Below the pieces are notes generated by a model. The model ran no database searches. It was not told where the DNA came from and saw only the letters and a list, made by a program, of their open reading frames with translations. Of a stretch of 16,807 bases of DNA, positions 1 to 6,489 are shown one piece after another. The translations under genes were made by a program, and so were the position numbers. The stretch lies in contig DAOVBC010000010.1 in the NCBI GenBank assembly GCA_030670715.1, forward strand, positions 1 through 16,807, given 5' to 3'. Position 1 is the stretch's first letter; each line of letters opens with the position of its first letter. Source of the stretch: Deltaproteobacteria bacterium (GTDB lineage Bacteria; Desulfobacterota; Desulfobacteria; Desulfobacterales; SG8-13).

Positions 1-28
1 CCGATTCACTCCGGTGGCTGCGTGTCCG

Positions 29-135
29 GTCATTTCAATGACTTAGCAGCGGGGGCATTCCTGCCCCCTCCGCGTTCTCCCGCAAAAAACGTGCGGGAGC
101 CGCGGTCTCCCCCACGGCTAAGTCATTGAAATGAC
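29..135. repeat. 107-bp inverted-repeat element with two internal hairpins
   Basis: Perfect 19-bp inverted arms lie at 29-47 (GTCATTTCAATGACTTAGC) and 117-135. The outer 14 bases of each arm are themselves a near palindrome (GTCATT-TC-AATGAC). Inside the arms are two more hairpins: GGGGGCA (51-57) pairs with TGCCCCC (62-68), and CTCCCGCA (77-84) pairs with TGCGGGAG (92-99). The whole would fold into a cloverleaf-like structure. There is no coding capacity and no T-tract, so it looks more like a REP/MITE-type intergenic element than a simple terminator. The neighbouring gene on the left lies outside the window. Confidence 0.7.
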
Positions 136-604
136 GAGGCCTCTGCGCCAATCTCGCTGCTCGGGGAAACGTACCTCGTGAACACTTAGGGCCATTTTTA
201 CCTGCAGGGGCAAGATCCTGGATACTGGATACGGATTGGACGATTAAGGCATAAAGCGCGCGAATCGGTGGATCAGGCTTGACTTCGTTTCAGCCATTTT
301 TTATATTTTGACAGACGTTCAACCAATTAGCCCACCGGTTTTACTTTGATCGGGTTAAAGGTTTATAGTTTATAGTTGATAGCGCTTTAGATAAGTGACC
401 GGATACTGGAAATTCGAGACTCGAAATTTGAAAAAAGATTTACGTTTTGGGGTAGGTGTAGCAATTAACAGTTGATATCCTTGATCCGGTATCCAGTATC
501 CAGTATCCAGTATCGAGTATCGATTCCTTGGGAATACTGGATGACGTATAAAAAAGTAGTCGCGCAAAACCGCTTTGACATCCAGGAATTGTTAGGAGGT
601 AACC
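136..604. other. gene-free leader region with short repeats
   Basis: No credible gene is seen. The stretch contains a copy of ggatactggatac near 220-232 that is inverted relative to the heptamer array at 489-523. It also contains a small AT-rich dyad around 410-430 (aaattcgag / ctcgaaattt). The promoter for the ACT-domain gene probably lies here, but no convincing -35/-10 pair was picked out. Confidence 0.5.
489..523. repeat. 7-bp tandem array (GTATCSA x5)
   Basis: Five contiguous 7-bp units are present: GTATCCA three times, then GTATCGA twice. The array sits about 80 bp before the ACT-domain start. An inverted partial copy (gatactggatac) occurs at 219-232, so the motif is dispersed as well as tandem. 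Confidence 0.85.
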
Positions 605-1051
605 ATGAAATTAAAGCAAATCGTCGTTTCGATTGAAAATTCACCCGGGCGATTATTAGAGGTGACGGAAACTCTCGGGAACGCAGGTATCAATCTTCGG
701 GCCCTGAACCTGGTCGACACCGGTGCATTTGGTCAGCTGCGGCTTCTGGTTTCAGATGTGGGCAAGGCCAGGCAAATTTTGATGCGGATGCAGGTTTCGG
801 CTTTTGTCAACGAAGTCGTAGCGGTAGAGATCGATGACACGCCTGGAAGTCTTGCCGGGCTACTCAAGCCGCTTAAGGATGCCAACGTGAGCGTTATTTT
901 CATGTATGCGTTCATCGGTGGATTTTCTGGTGACAAGGCAGTGATGATTTTTCGATTCAGCGACAACGACAAAGCCATTGAAATATTAAAGGAAAGCGGT
1001 TACAGGCTGATCGATGCCGAGACTTTCGGGATAATTGACACCGACCGATAG
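605..1051 (+). CDS. tandem ACT-domain protein
   Basis: This 148-residue protein consists of two ACT domains and little else. The first spans about residues 1-68 and opens with an IVVSIENSPGRLLEVTETL-type strand-helix. The second spans about 70-143 and opens with VAVEIDDTPGSLAGLLKPL. Both carry the D/N-x-PG-x-L signature of amino-acid-binding regulatory ACT folds. No catalytic domain is attached, so it is probably an amino-acid-sensing regulatory subunit. Proteins of this layout often sit near phenylacetate-CoA ligase-type genes in anaerobic deltaproteobacteria (established context), but no such ligase is adjacent here. A strong Shine-Dalgarno (AGGAGG) lies a few bases before the ATG. The gene ends in TAG and is followed by a 9-bp hairpin. 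The ligand is unknown. Confidence 0.85.
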   Translation: MKLKQIVVSIENSPGRLLEVTETLGNAGINLRALNLVDTGAFGQLRLLVSDVGKARQILMRMQVSAFVNEVVAVEIDDTPGSLAGLLKPLKDANVSVIFMYAFIGGFSGDKAVMIFRFSDNDKAIEILKESGYRLIDAETFGIIDTDR

Positions 1052-1086
1052 TAGCGAAGCACCCCGCGAAGCAATGTTACCACTTA

Positions 1087-1120
1087 CCTGTATTTGAGTT
1101 ATGCCGAGAAGAAATACAGG
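1087..1120. terminator. possible stem-loop after the ACT gene
   Basis: CCTGTATTT (1087-1095) and AAATACAGG (1112-1120) form a perfect 9-bp stem with a 16-nt loop, 36 bp after the ACT stop codon. No T-run follows, so intrinsic termination is uncertain. It may only protect the 3' end of the message. Confidence 0.35.
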
Positions 1121-1211
1121 ATGCAGGACACAGAATGCAGGGTCCGGTATATTTCTGAATGATTTTTGAACGCATGAATCATCTATCTTGCATCCTGGAG
1201 CAATCTTTACC

Positions 1212-3533
1212 ATGAAGAAAAAGCGTGCTGCAGAAAAAGAGACGTCTCACTGCGGGAATGGAGCCAACAACGATATTCACCGTGAGCGGTATCGTGTATT
1301 CATAGAGGATGTTGCCGACGGATTCTATGAGACCGATCTCCACGGGAATTTCACCTATTTTAACGATGCGCTATGCCGAATTTTTGGTTATTCCAGGTCC
1401 GATATTCAGAAGAGCAATTTTCGCGCGTACATGGATGAAGAAAATGCCCGGTCAACCTTCGAGCGCTTTAACAGGATCTACCGCACCGGCCAGAGGATTA
1501 CCGATCTCACCTGGGAAATTGTTCGCAAGGATGGCGAAAAGCGCATTATTGAACTTTCTGCCAATCTCATCACTGATGATCATGGGGAAAAAACCGGGTT
1601 CCGTGGGATTGCCAGAGACGTTACCGAAAAGTATACGGCGCAGCAAGAGGCTATAGAATCCGAACAGCTTGCCCAACGCCAGTATGAAGCCAGCCACCGC
1701 GCCGAGCAGCGATACCGTGCTTTGCTGAATTTCCTGTCTGATCCTGTATTTGTTTTTAATCTCAACAGCACCGTCTCTTATTTAAACCCGGCTTTTGAAA
1801 AGACGTTCGGCTGGACCCTGACGGAACTGGAAGGGAAACGGATCCCGTTCGTACCCGAATCACATCGAACGCAGACCAAAGAGGGCGTGGAACGACTCCT
1901 GAGGGACAAGGTTCTGCACAATTTTGAAACCAAGCGCCTGACCCGGGATGGGCGACTGCTGGACATCATCGTCGACGGAGCCATTTTTTACGATGAGGAC
2001 AATAATCCGGCGGGGCAGGTGATTACCCTGCGGGACATTACCTGGGAGAAGCGTACCGCTCGCAGCAACCAGGCCCTGTTTCGAATTGCCAAGGCACTTT
2101 ATCAATTCAGGGGGCTGGATGCCCGTCTCGACTTTATTACAAGGGAAGTTCAGGACCTGATGCCGGCGGAAGGCTCCCAGGTTATTCTCATCGATCCGGA
2201 TAAACAGGAATTTTTTTTCAGAGCAGCGGCCTCCGACGATTCCGAAGCCGCAAAAAAATACAAAGAGACCCGTTTTCCGCTCGACAAGGGTGTTGCCGGT
2301 GAGGTGGTTCGAACCGGTAAACCGATGCTGGTGGCCGATTATTACAACAGTCCTTATTCCTTTACCAGAGTGGATGAGCAGACGGGCATAAAAACGCGAA
2401 ACATGATCCAGGTTCCCATCTGGACCGAAGATCGCATGATCGGTGTGCTTTGTGCAACCAATAAAAAAGAGGGTCAGTTTGATCAGGCCGATGTCGAACT
2501 GTTGGGAACCATAGCCAGCATTGTTGCCCTTCCGATTGAAAACGCCAGAATCGATGAGGAATTGCAGCGTTCTTACGAAGAGGTGAAGAGCCTCAACCGG
2601 GCCAAGGATCAGGTCATCCACCATCTGTCCCATGAGATTAAAACACCGATATCTGTTCTGTCGGCGTCACTGGACCTGTTGGCAAAAAAACTTACCGGCC
2701 GACAGAACCCGGGCGTTGATCGCATCTTCGACCGGAGTCGGCGCAACCTGCAGCGCCTGCTCGACATGCAGTATGAAATTGAGGATATACTGCGGGAAAG
2801 AGATTACCGATCTTATTATCTGCTCTCCACTCTGCTGGATGCCTGTGCCGATGAACTGGTAGTTCTGGTTGTCGATGAGGGGGGGCAAGAGCAGATTGTT
2901 AAACGGATTCGTGACCGCATCAACACCCTGTTCGGTCCCCACGCCGCCATGCCGGAGGAGATCGAGCTGGATCGGTTTGTCGAGGAAACCCTTGAACGGA
3001 TCCGTCCCCGGTTTGCGCATCGCGGTTGCAAGCTGATCACCCGGATCGAGCCGACAGATACTGTCTGGATCCCCCCGGAAGTGCTAATGAAAATTGCTGA
3101 AGGTCTCATCCGCAATGCCATTGAGAATACACCGGATGGAAGCCGGGTCGAAGTAAGCGTCAGACGCGGAAAAACCGGTCCGGAGTTTGAAGTAAAAGAC
3201 TATGGCGTGGGTATTACCGGGGAAAATCAGCGCCTGATTTTTGAAAACTATTTCACTGTCGCCGATATCATGCAGTATTCCACCCGGAATCCGTATGACT
3301 TTAACGCCGGCGGCAGAGGTTTTGATCTTCTGCGCATGAAAATCTTTTCAGAGCGTTATAATTTTAAAATTCGGCTGGAGTCCGGGCGTTGCCGGCACAT
3401 CCCGCTGGATGAAGATATCTGTCCGGGGAATGCCGATAACTGCTCGCATTGCAGCGGCGCCGATGACTGCCTGGAGACGGGCGGGACGACCGTTGTCGTC
3501 CTGTTTCCGCCGGCTTCCGAAGTGATGAGCTGA
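1212..3533 (+). CDS. PAS-PAS-GAF sensor histidine kinase with Cys-rich insert
   Basis: This 773-residue soluble kinase has no membrane segment or signal peptide. It has two PAS domains (about 28-145 and 165-285), a GAF domain (about 295-445), and a HisKA domain with H-box HLSHEIKTPI (phospho-acceptor His about 474). A linker of about 100 residues follows, then a HATPase_c domain with an N-box (LIRNAIENT, about 630-640), a G1 box (DYGVGI, about 663) and a variant G2 box (GGRGFDLL). The last 47 residues include C-x9-C-x6-C-x2-C-x5-C (Cys727, 737, 744, 747, 753), which is not part of the standard kinase core. I chose the ATG at 1212, with GGAG 11 nt upstream. An in-frame TTG at 1188 would add eight residues. 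It is probably partnered with the kinase and response regulator downstream. The signal is likely cytoplasmic. Confidence 0.9.
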   Translation: MKKKRAAEKETSHCGNGANNDIHRERYRVFIEDVADGFYETDLHGNFTYFNDALCRIFGYSRSDIQKSNFRAYMDEENARSTFERFNRIYRTGQRITDLTWEIVRKDGEKRIIELSANLITDDHGEKTGFRGIARDVTEKYTAQQEAIESEQLAQRQYEASHRAEQRYRALLNFLSDPVFVFNLNSTVSYLNPAFEKTFGWTLTELEGKRIPFVPESHRTQTKEGVERLLRDKVLHNFETKRLTRDGRLLDIIVDGAIFYDEDNNPAGQVITLRDITWEKRTARSNQALFRIAKALYQFRGLDARLDFITREVQDLMPAEGSQVILIDPDKQEFFFRAAASDDSEAAKKYKETRFPLDKGVAGEVVRTGKPMLVADYYNSPYSFTRVDEQTGIKTRNMIQVPIWTEDRMIGVLCATNKKEGQFDQADVELLGTIASIVALPIENARIDEELQRSYEEVKSLNRAKDQVIHHLSHEIKTPISVLSASLDLLAKKLTGRQNPGVDRIFDRSRRNLQRLLDMQYEIEDILRERDYRSYYLLSTLLDACADELVVLVVDEGGQEQIVKRIRDRINTLFGPHAAMPEEIELDRFVEETLERIRPRFAHRGCKLITRIEPTDTVWIPPEVLMKIAEGLIRNAIENTPDGSRVEVSVRRGKTGPEFEVKDYGVGITGENQRLIFENYFTVADIMQYSTRNPYDFNAGGRGFDLLRMKIFSERYNFKIRLESGRCRHIPLDEDICPGNADNCSHCSGADDCLETGGTTVVVLFPPASEVMS

Positions 3534-3583
3534 GCGTAGCGATATTGTGGTGCGATATACCTGATCGTTCAAATACAATTATT

Positions 3584-3641
3584 AACCACGAATTGACATC
3601 GATAAACATTGAAACCACGAATTGGCACGAATTTACACGAA
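3584..3641. repeat. short dispersed repeat, ACCACGAATT type
   Basis: AACCACGAATTG occurs twice in direct orientation (3584-3595 and 3613-3624). It is followed by related cacgaattt and cacgaat pieces. The copies lie between the two kinase genes and have no coding potential. A separate small hairpin, CCCGG-ATAA-CCGGG (3661-3674), follows before the next start. Confidence 0.6.
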
Positions 3642-3700
3642 TATTAAGAAAGAATTCAGGCCCGGATAACCGGGTTAAATAGATAAACATGGAATAAGGA

Positions 3701-4519
3701 ATGAAGGCAAAACACGAACAATCAGAGGCGCAGCAGCGGCTGGGAAAATCTCCGGAACGTTTTTTCCGTGAGATCGAAATTGAGTTTTTAATACATGAAT
3801 TGAAAGATCCCATTGCGGTGATCGAAACCGGTCTGCGGACGGTTCTGGAAAAAAAGGAAAAATACGGGCCCCTCACTCCGCGTCAGGAGAAAACTCTGAA
3901 ACGGGCATTGAGAAATTCGGGTAAAGCTCGTGACATGCTCAACGGCCTGCTTGAGATTGGACGTTCCGAAACCGGTTGCTTTATCTGCTGCAGGTTTCGG
4001 CCGGCGGTGTCGGCTTACAGCGCGATTCTGGATGCTCTGGAAACCATGGCCGGCAACATTTCCGAACAATTCAGAGCAGATAACAGTCAAGAGGAAGTAT
4101 TAAAACTGCTGACCCGGAAAGGCATTCTGGTGGACATATCTTCCGGGGCCGCCGAAGCTGAAATGATGCAGGACGAAACAAAGTTTCGGCAGATTATCGG
4201 TAACCTGATCAAAAACGCCGTGCATCATCGCAAAGAGAGAATCGAGATCCGGATGGACCGTGAAGCGGACCAGCTGCTGGTCGAAATTGCCGATGACGGT
4301 CCCGGTATCGATCCCGATTATCACGAGATGATCTTTCGCCGCTATGCCCAGGTAAAGGAATGTTCCATCGCACCCCGAAACAGCCACGGTCTCGGGCTGG
4401 CCGGCGCCAGGATACTGGCCAGATGCCTGGGAGGCGACATCGAGCTGAAAAGTAAAAAGGGCAAAGGCGCCACTTTCAGGGTCAGGCTGCCGCTCAATTT
4501 TGAGGACAGCCCGGGTTAG
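3701..4519 (+). CDS. small cytoplasmic histidine kinase
   Basis: This 272-residue kinase has no sensor domain. A HisKA domain (about 25-95) carries the H-box LIHELKDPI with His32 as the probable phospho-acceptor. A HATPase_c domain (about 155-268) has an N-box (NLIKNAVHH), G1 (DDGPGI, about 198), F-box-like FRRYAQ, and a canonical G2 (GLGLAGA, about 231). It must be fed by another sensor or through protein contacts. The PAS-PAS-GAF kinase 167 bp upstream and the receiver protein 48 bp downstream are the obvious partners. The Shine-Dalgarno is poorly placed: AAGGA directly abuts the ATG, and a three-codon ATG-GAA-TAA minigene (3689-3697) ends just before it. Translation may therefore be weak or coupled. 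Confidence 0.88.
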   Translation: MKAKHEQSEAQQRLGKSPERFFREIEIEFLIHELKDPIAVIETGLRTVLEKKEKYGPLTPRQEKTLKRALRNSGKARDMLNGLLEIGRSETGCFICCRFRPAVSAYSAILDALETMAGNISEQFRADNSQEEVLKLLTRKGILVDISSGAAEAEMMQDETKFRQIIGNLIKNAVHHRKERIEIRMDREADQLLVEIADDGPGIDPDYHEMIFRRYAQVKECSIAPRNSHGLGLAGARILARCLGGDIELKSKKGKGATFRVRLPLNFEDSPG

Positions 4520-4567
4520 AGAAATGAGCAAAACAATAAAATGATATGACAACGAGGAGGACCTCAA

Positions 4568-5125
4568 ATGGCGGAAACTGAATCTATTCTCAAGGGAAAA
4601 CACATCCTGGCCGTAGATGATGAAGAAGATATCCTGGAAACCATCGAAGATATTCTGGATGAAGCTGTTCTTGACCTGGTTCGGGATTATGAAACCGCGT
4701 CGCGAAAAATAAAAGAAAAACATTATGATCTTGCAATTTTAGACATTATGGGCGTTAACGGGCTCAAGCTCCTGGAAGAAGCCGTGGGACGCGGTATCCC
4801 GGCGGTCATGCTTACGGCGCATGCCATAAACCCGGAGACACTGATGGACTCGATTCGCAAGGGTGCTATTTCGTATTTACCCAAGGAAACCCTCTCCGAT
4901 CTGGACGAACTGTTAAATGATCTTCTCGGTGCCCATGAACAGGGACGCCCCACCTGGAAGCTGCTTTTTGAGAAACTGGGCGATTATTTCAACGAGCGAT
5001 TCGGCGCCGATTGGAAGGAAAAAGATAAGGAGTTCTGGTCGGAATTCAGTCGTACATACCAGATCGGCAAGGGCATCCAGGAGCGGCTCAAACACGATGA
5101 AAAGGTTCGCGACAAGGGAATTTAA
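4568..5125 (+). CDS. response regulator receiver with uncharacterised C-terminal tail
   Basis: This 185-residue protein has a receiver domain (about 10-125) with an intact phosphorylation site: acidic pair Asp17-Asp18, phospho-acceptor Asp59 (LDIMG), Thr83 (LTAHA) and Lys106 (LPKE). The last 60 or so residues form a charged helical tail rich in Trp, Phe and Glu (near WKLLFEKL, DYFNERFG and EFWSEF). It matches no DNA-binding or enzymatic output domain I know. The protein is therefore likely a phosphorelay intermediate or acts through protein contacts. A strong Shine-Dalgarno (GAGGAGG) precedes the ATG. It is the last gene of the two-component cluster, and a long palindrome follows its stop. 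Confidence 0.9.
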   Translation: MAETESILKGKHILAVDDEEDILETIEDILDEAVLDLVRDYETASRKIKEKHYDLAILDIMGVNGLKLLEEAVGRGIPAVMLTAHAINPETLMDSIRKGAISYLPKETLSDLDELLNDLLGAHEQGRPTWKLLFEKLGDYFNERFGADWKEKDKEFWSEFSRTYQIGKGIQERLKHDEKVRDKGI

Positions 5126-5139
5126 CCCGAACATCTTCT

Positions 5140-5368
5140 ATGAAAATGGACCGGCGCCCGCAGGCATTATTCAGCAGACGGCCAAAACTCGCTGCCAAGT
5201 GCGTGTAAAACCGAGCACTGCTTGAGCTCACTAGAGCGTATGGAAAATATTCGATCGGATCGTTTTACTGACAACAGCAGATAGAGCGTTCGGTTTAACA
5301 CGCACTAAACAGCTCAGACAGTTGTCCGCTCTGCTTCACAATACCTGCGGGTGCCGGCCCATTTTCAT
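5140..5368. repeat. 229-bp imperfect long palindrome (MITE-like or structured RNA)
   Basis: The arms at 5140-5164 and 5344-5368 are complementary at 23 of 25 positions, and one of the two exceptions is a G-T wobble. An inner pair at 5198-5214 and 5290-5306 matches at 16 of 17 positions (AGTGCGTGT-x-AAACCGA), nearly on the same centre. The centre itself holds CGATC-G-GATCG (5252-5262). TAGAGCGT also occurs twice in direct orientation (5232-5239 and 5282-5289). No coding capacity is apparent. It fills the 308-bp gap between the plus-strand response regulator and the minus-strand receiver gene, which converge on it. Confidence 0.7.
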
Positions 5369-5433
5369 GGCCGGTTGTGTCTGAAAGGACATGATGGTTC
5401 ATGAAAAAATTGAAAACACCGCGAATTAATATT

Positions 5434-5832
5434 CTAACCGGTGGCCGATTTTTTTACTACATGTTTTGAAATAGTATAAAGAAGAGATTCAAATGGAAAT
5501 GGTTTCTCGATAATGTCATTAATACCGTATTTAAATATACTTGACATCGGGTCAATATCACCATAGGCAGCGATAATGATTTTAACCGAATTTTGACAAT
5601 AACTCTTGGCAAGCTTAAAGAATTCAAACCCATCCATGCCGGGCAAGTCAAAGTCACTGATGATTATATCATAACAATCCTCTTTTAATAGTCTCAGCCC
5701 CCCGGTTGCAGATATCGCCGTGGTCAGAGAACATCCCTCTCTAAAAAATGCTTTTACTAAAGTATCCCGTATGTTTTGGTTACTTTCAATTAAAAGAATT
5801 TTCAGTTCGGTTAAATCGGAAAGATTTATCAT
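5434..5832 (-). CDS. stand-alone receiver-domain protein with degenerate active site
   Basis: This 132-residue protein is a single CheY-like receiver domain with no output domain. The phospho-acceptor Asp60 (SDFDLPGMDG) and Lys110 (EKPF) are present. The acidic pair that binds magnesium reads Glu16-Ser17 (LLIESNQN) instead of Asp-Asp, and the conserved Thr/Ser is Ala88 (IIIAAYG). Phosphorylation or the conformational switch may therefore be altered or lost. I chose the ATG at 5832 because AAGAAGGG lies about 8 nt upstream. A longer reading to 5949 adds a non-homologous, AT-rich extension without a ribosome site. Base composition is visibly AT-richer than in neighbouring genes, which suggests separate ancestry. 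Confidence 0.8.
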   Translation of the reverse strand: MINLSDLTELKILLIESNQNIRDTLVKAFFREGCSLTTAISATGGLRLLKEDCYDIIISDFDLPGMDGFEFFKLAKSYCQNSVKIIIAAYGDIDPMSSIFKYGINDIIEKPFPFESLLYTISKHVVKKSATG

Positions 5833-5989
5833 TTTATACCCTTCTTGGACCCTTAATAAATGAAATACAATTCTATAAGGCAATATATCAAAGATCGTGC
5901 CAACAAGGCTAAAATTAAAAATATATTGAATATACAGATGGTTAGGCAAATAAAGCGATTATTGCTGGTGACGGTGATTAACCCTAAAT

Positions 5990-6029
5990 TGGGGCATATG
6001 ACCCAGATGATATGGGGCAAATGACCCAA
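5990..6029. promoter_or_regulatory. two tandem operator-like dyads (TGGGTCATNTGCCCCA)
   Basis: Read on the minus strand, TGGGTCATATGCCCCA and TGGGTCATTTGCCCCA are two near-identical 16-mers. In plus coordinates they start at 5990 and 6013, exactly 23 bp apart, so they lie on nearly the same face of the helix. Each is a near palindrome (TGGG...CCCA around CATATG or CATTTG). They lie about 160 bp upstream of the receiver gene and about 90 bp downstream of the selenoprotein stop. They look like a dimeric regulator's site or an enhancer-type upstream element. The binding protein is unknown. Confidence 0.5.
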
Positions 6030-6121
6030 AAAGGGTAATGATATACTTGGATTCGGATAATTGGCAGGAAGATGCATCCAGGACAACGAAACGAGCGGGT
6101 TGCCCCGGATGGCGGGAAGAT

Positions 6122-6472
6122 CTAAAAGTTAAATACTCTGGCTTCGGCAGCCAGATCAATCAAACCAGGCGCTCCATCCAGCGCCATGTTGGGGAAAAAT
6201 TTTGCCTCGTCCACCTGACGGGCGTTGGCACAGGGGATTCAGACGCCGGTTGGTACATGGTGTTCAACCAGATAGGGCAGGTAGTCCTTCGGGCAGTCGC
6301 CCGTCGGTGTTTTTACAGCCAGATCTCTGCCGGAGTCGGCCCACATGACCCCGCCGTCAACGAAAAACAGATTAACCGTATGCCCTTTGTCGTGAGCAAT
6401 TTTGGCAAACTGAAAGCATCTCGTTGCCGCTTCATTGTCATCCCGGCCCAGTACAAATAAAAAATTTGCCAT
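6122..6472 (-). CDS. DsrE-family selenoprotein (in-frame TGA = Sec78, UxxC)
   Basis: The frame from ATG 6472 runs to TGA (6239-6241) after 77 codons, then continues open for 38 more codons to TAG (6122-6124), giving 116 residues. That is the normal length of DsrE/DsrF-like proteins. Residues 1-77 carry the family start (MANFLFVLGRDD), an FAKIAHDKGHTVNLFFVD strand-helix and YLVEHHVP. The part after the TGA reads IPCANAR...LIDLAAEARVFNF, the family's usual ending. Homologues I know have a CTPC-like CxxC here, so TGA sits at the first Cys (Sec78-I-P-Cys81). A SECIS-like hairpin follows. I chose ATG 6472 because AGGAGG lies 6 nt upstream; ATG 6478 directly abuts the Shine-Dalgarno. It is the last gene of the minus-strand cluster, 17 bp after the lipoprotein gene. 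Likely role: sulfur or redox relay in the cytoplasm; substrate unknown. Confidence 0.88.
6204..6223 (-). promoter_or_regulatory. candidate bacterial SECIS element
   Basis: In the mRNA, starting 15 nt after the UGA, GCC-CGUC pairs with GACG-(A)-GGC. This gives a 7-bp stem with one bulged A and a 5-nt apical loop AGGUG. The loop's GG lies 24-25 nt after the UGA, within the spacing expected for SelB-recognised bacterial SECIS elements. A GGU-containing loop is like that of Escherichia coli fdhF. It lies inside the coding region, as bacterial SECIS elements do. Confidence 0.7.
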
Positions 6473-6489
6473 GTCCATCCTCCTTTCTG

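Noticed and set aside
370..567. 65-codon minus-strand frame
   Set aside because: Its sequence is made largely of the heptamer repeat; repetitive, no ribosome site.
1188..1211. TTG start eight codons upstream for the large kinase
   Set aside because: The ATG at 1212 has a usable GGAG upstream, and the extra residues overlap that site.
1860..2633. 257-codon minus-strand frame
   Set aside because: It lies wholly inside the well-supported PAS-GAF kinase and has no family similarity.
6168..6185. GGCGCU-GGAUGG-AGCGCC hairpin as the SECIS
   Set aside because: It is strong and has a GG loop, but it begins 54 nt after the UGA, beyond the usual bacterial spacing. The nearer AGGUG hairpin is preferred.
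6038..6460. 140-codon plus-strand frame
   Set aside because: It is antisense to the selenoprotein gene, with no ribosome site or recognisable domain.
6239..6472. Truncated 77-residue DsrE gene or pseudogene ending at TGA
   Set aside because: The frame stays open and family-like to 6122, the TGA falls on a Cys position and a SECIS-like hairpin follows, so recoding fits better than decay.
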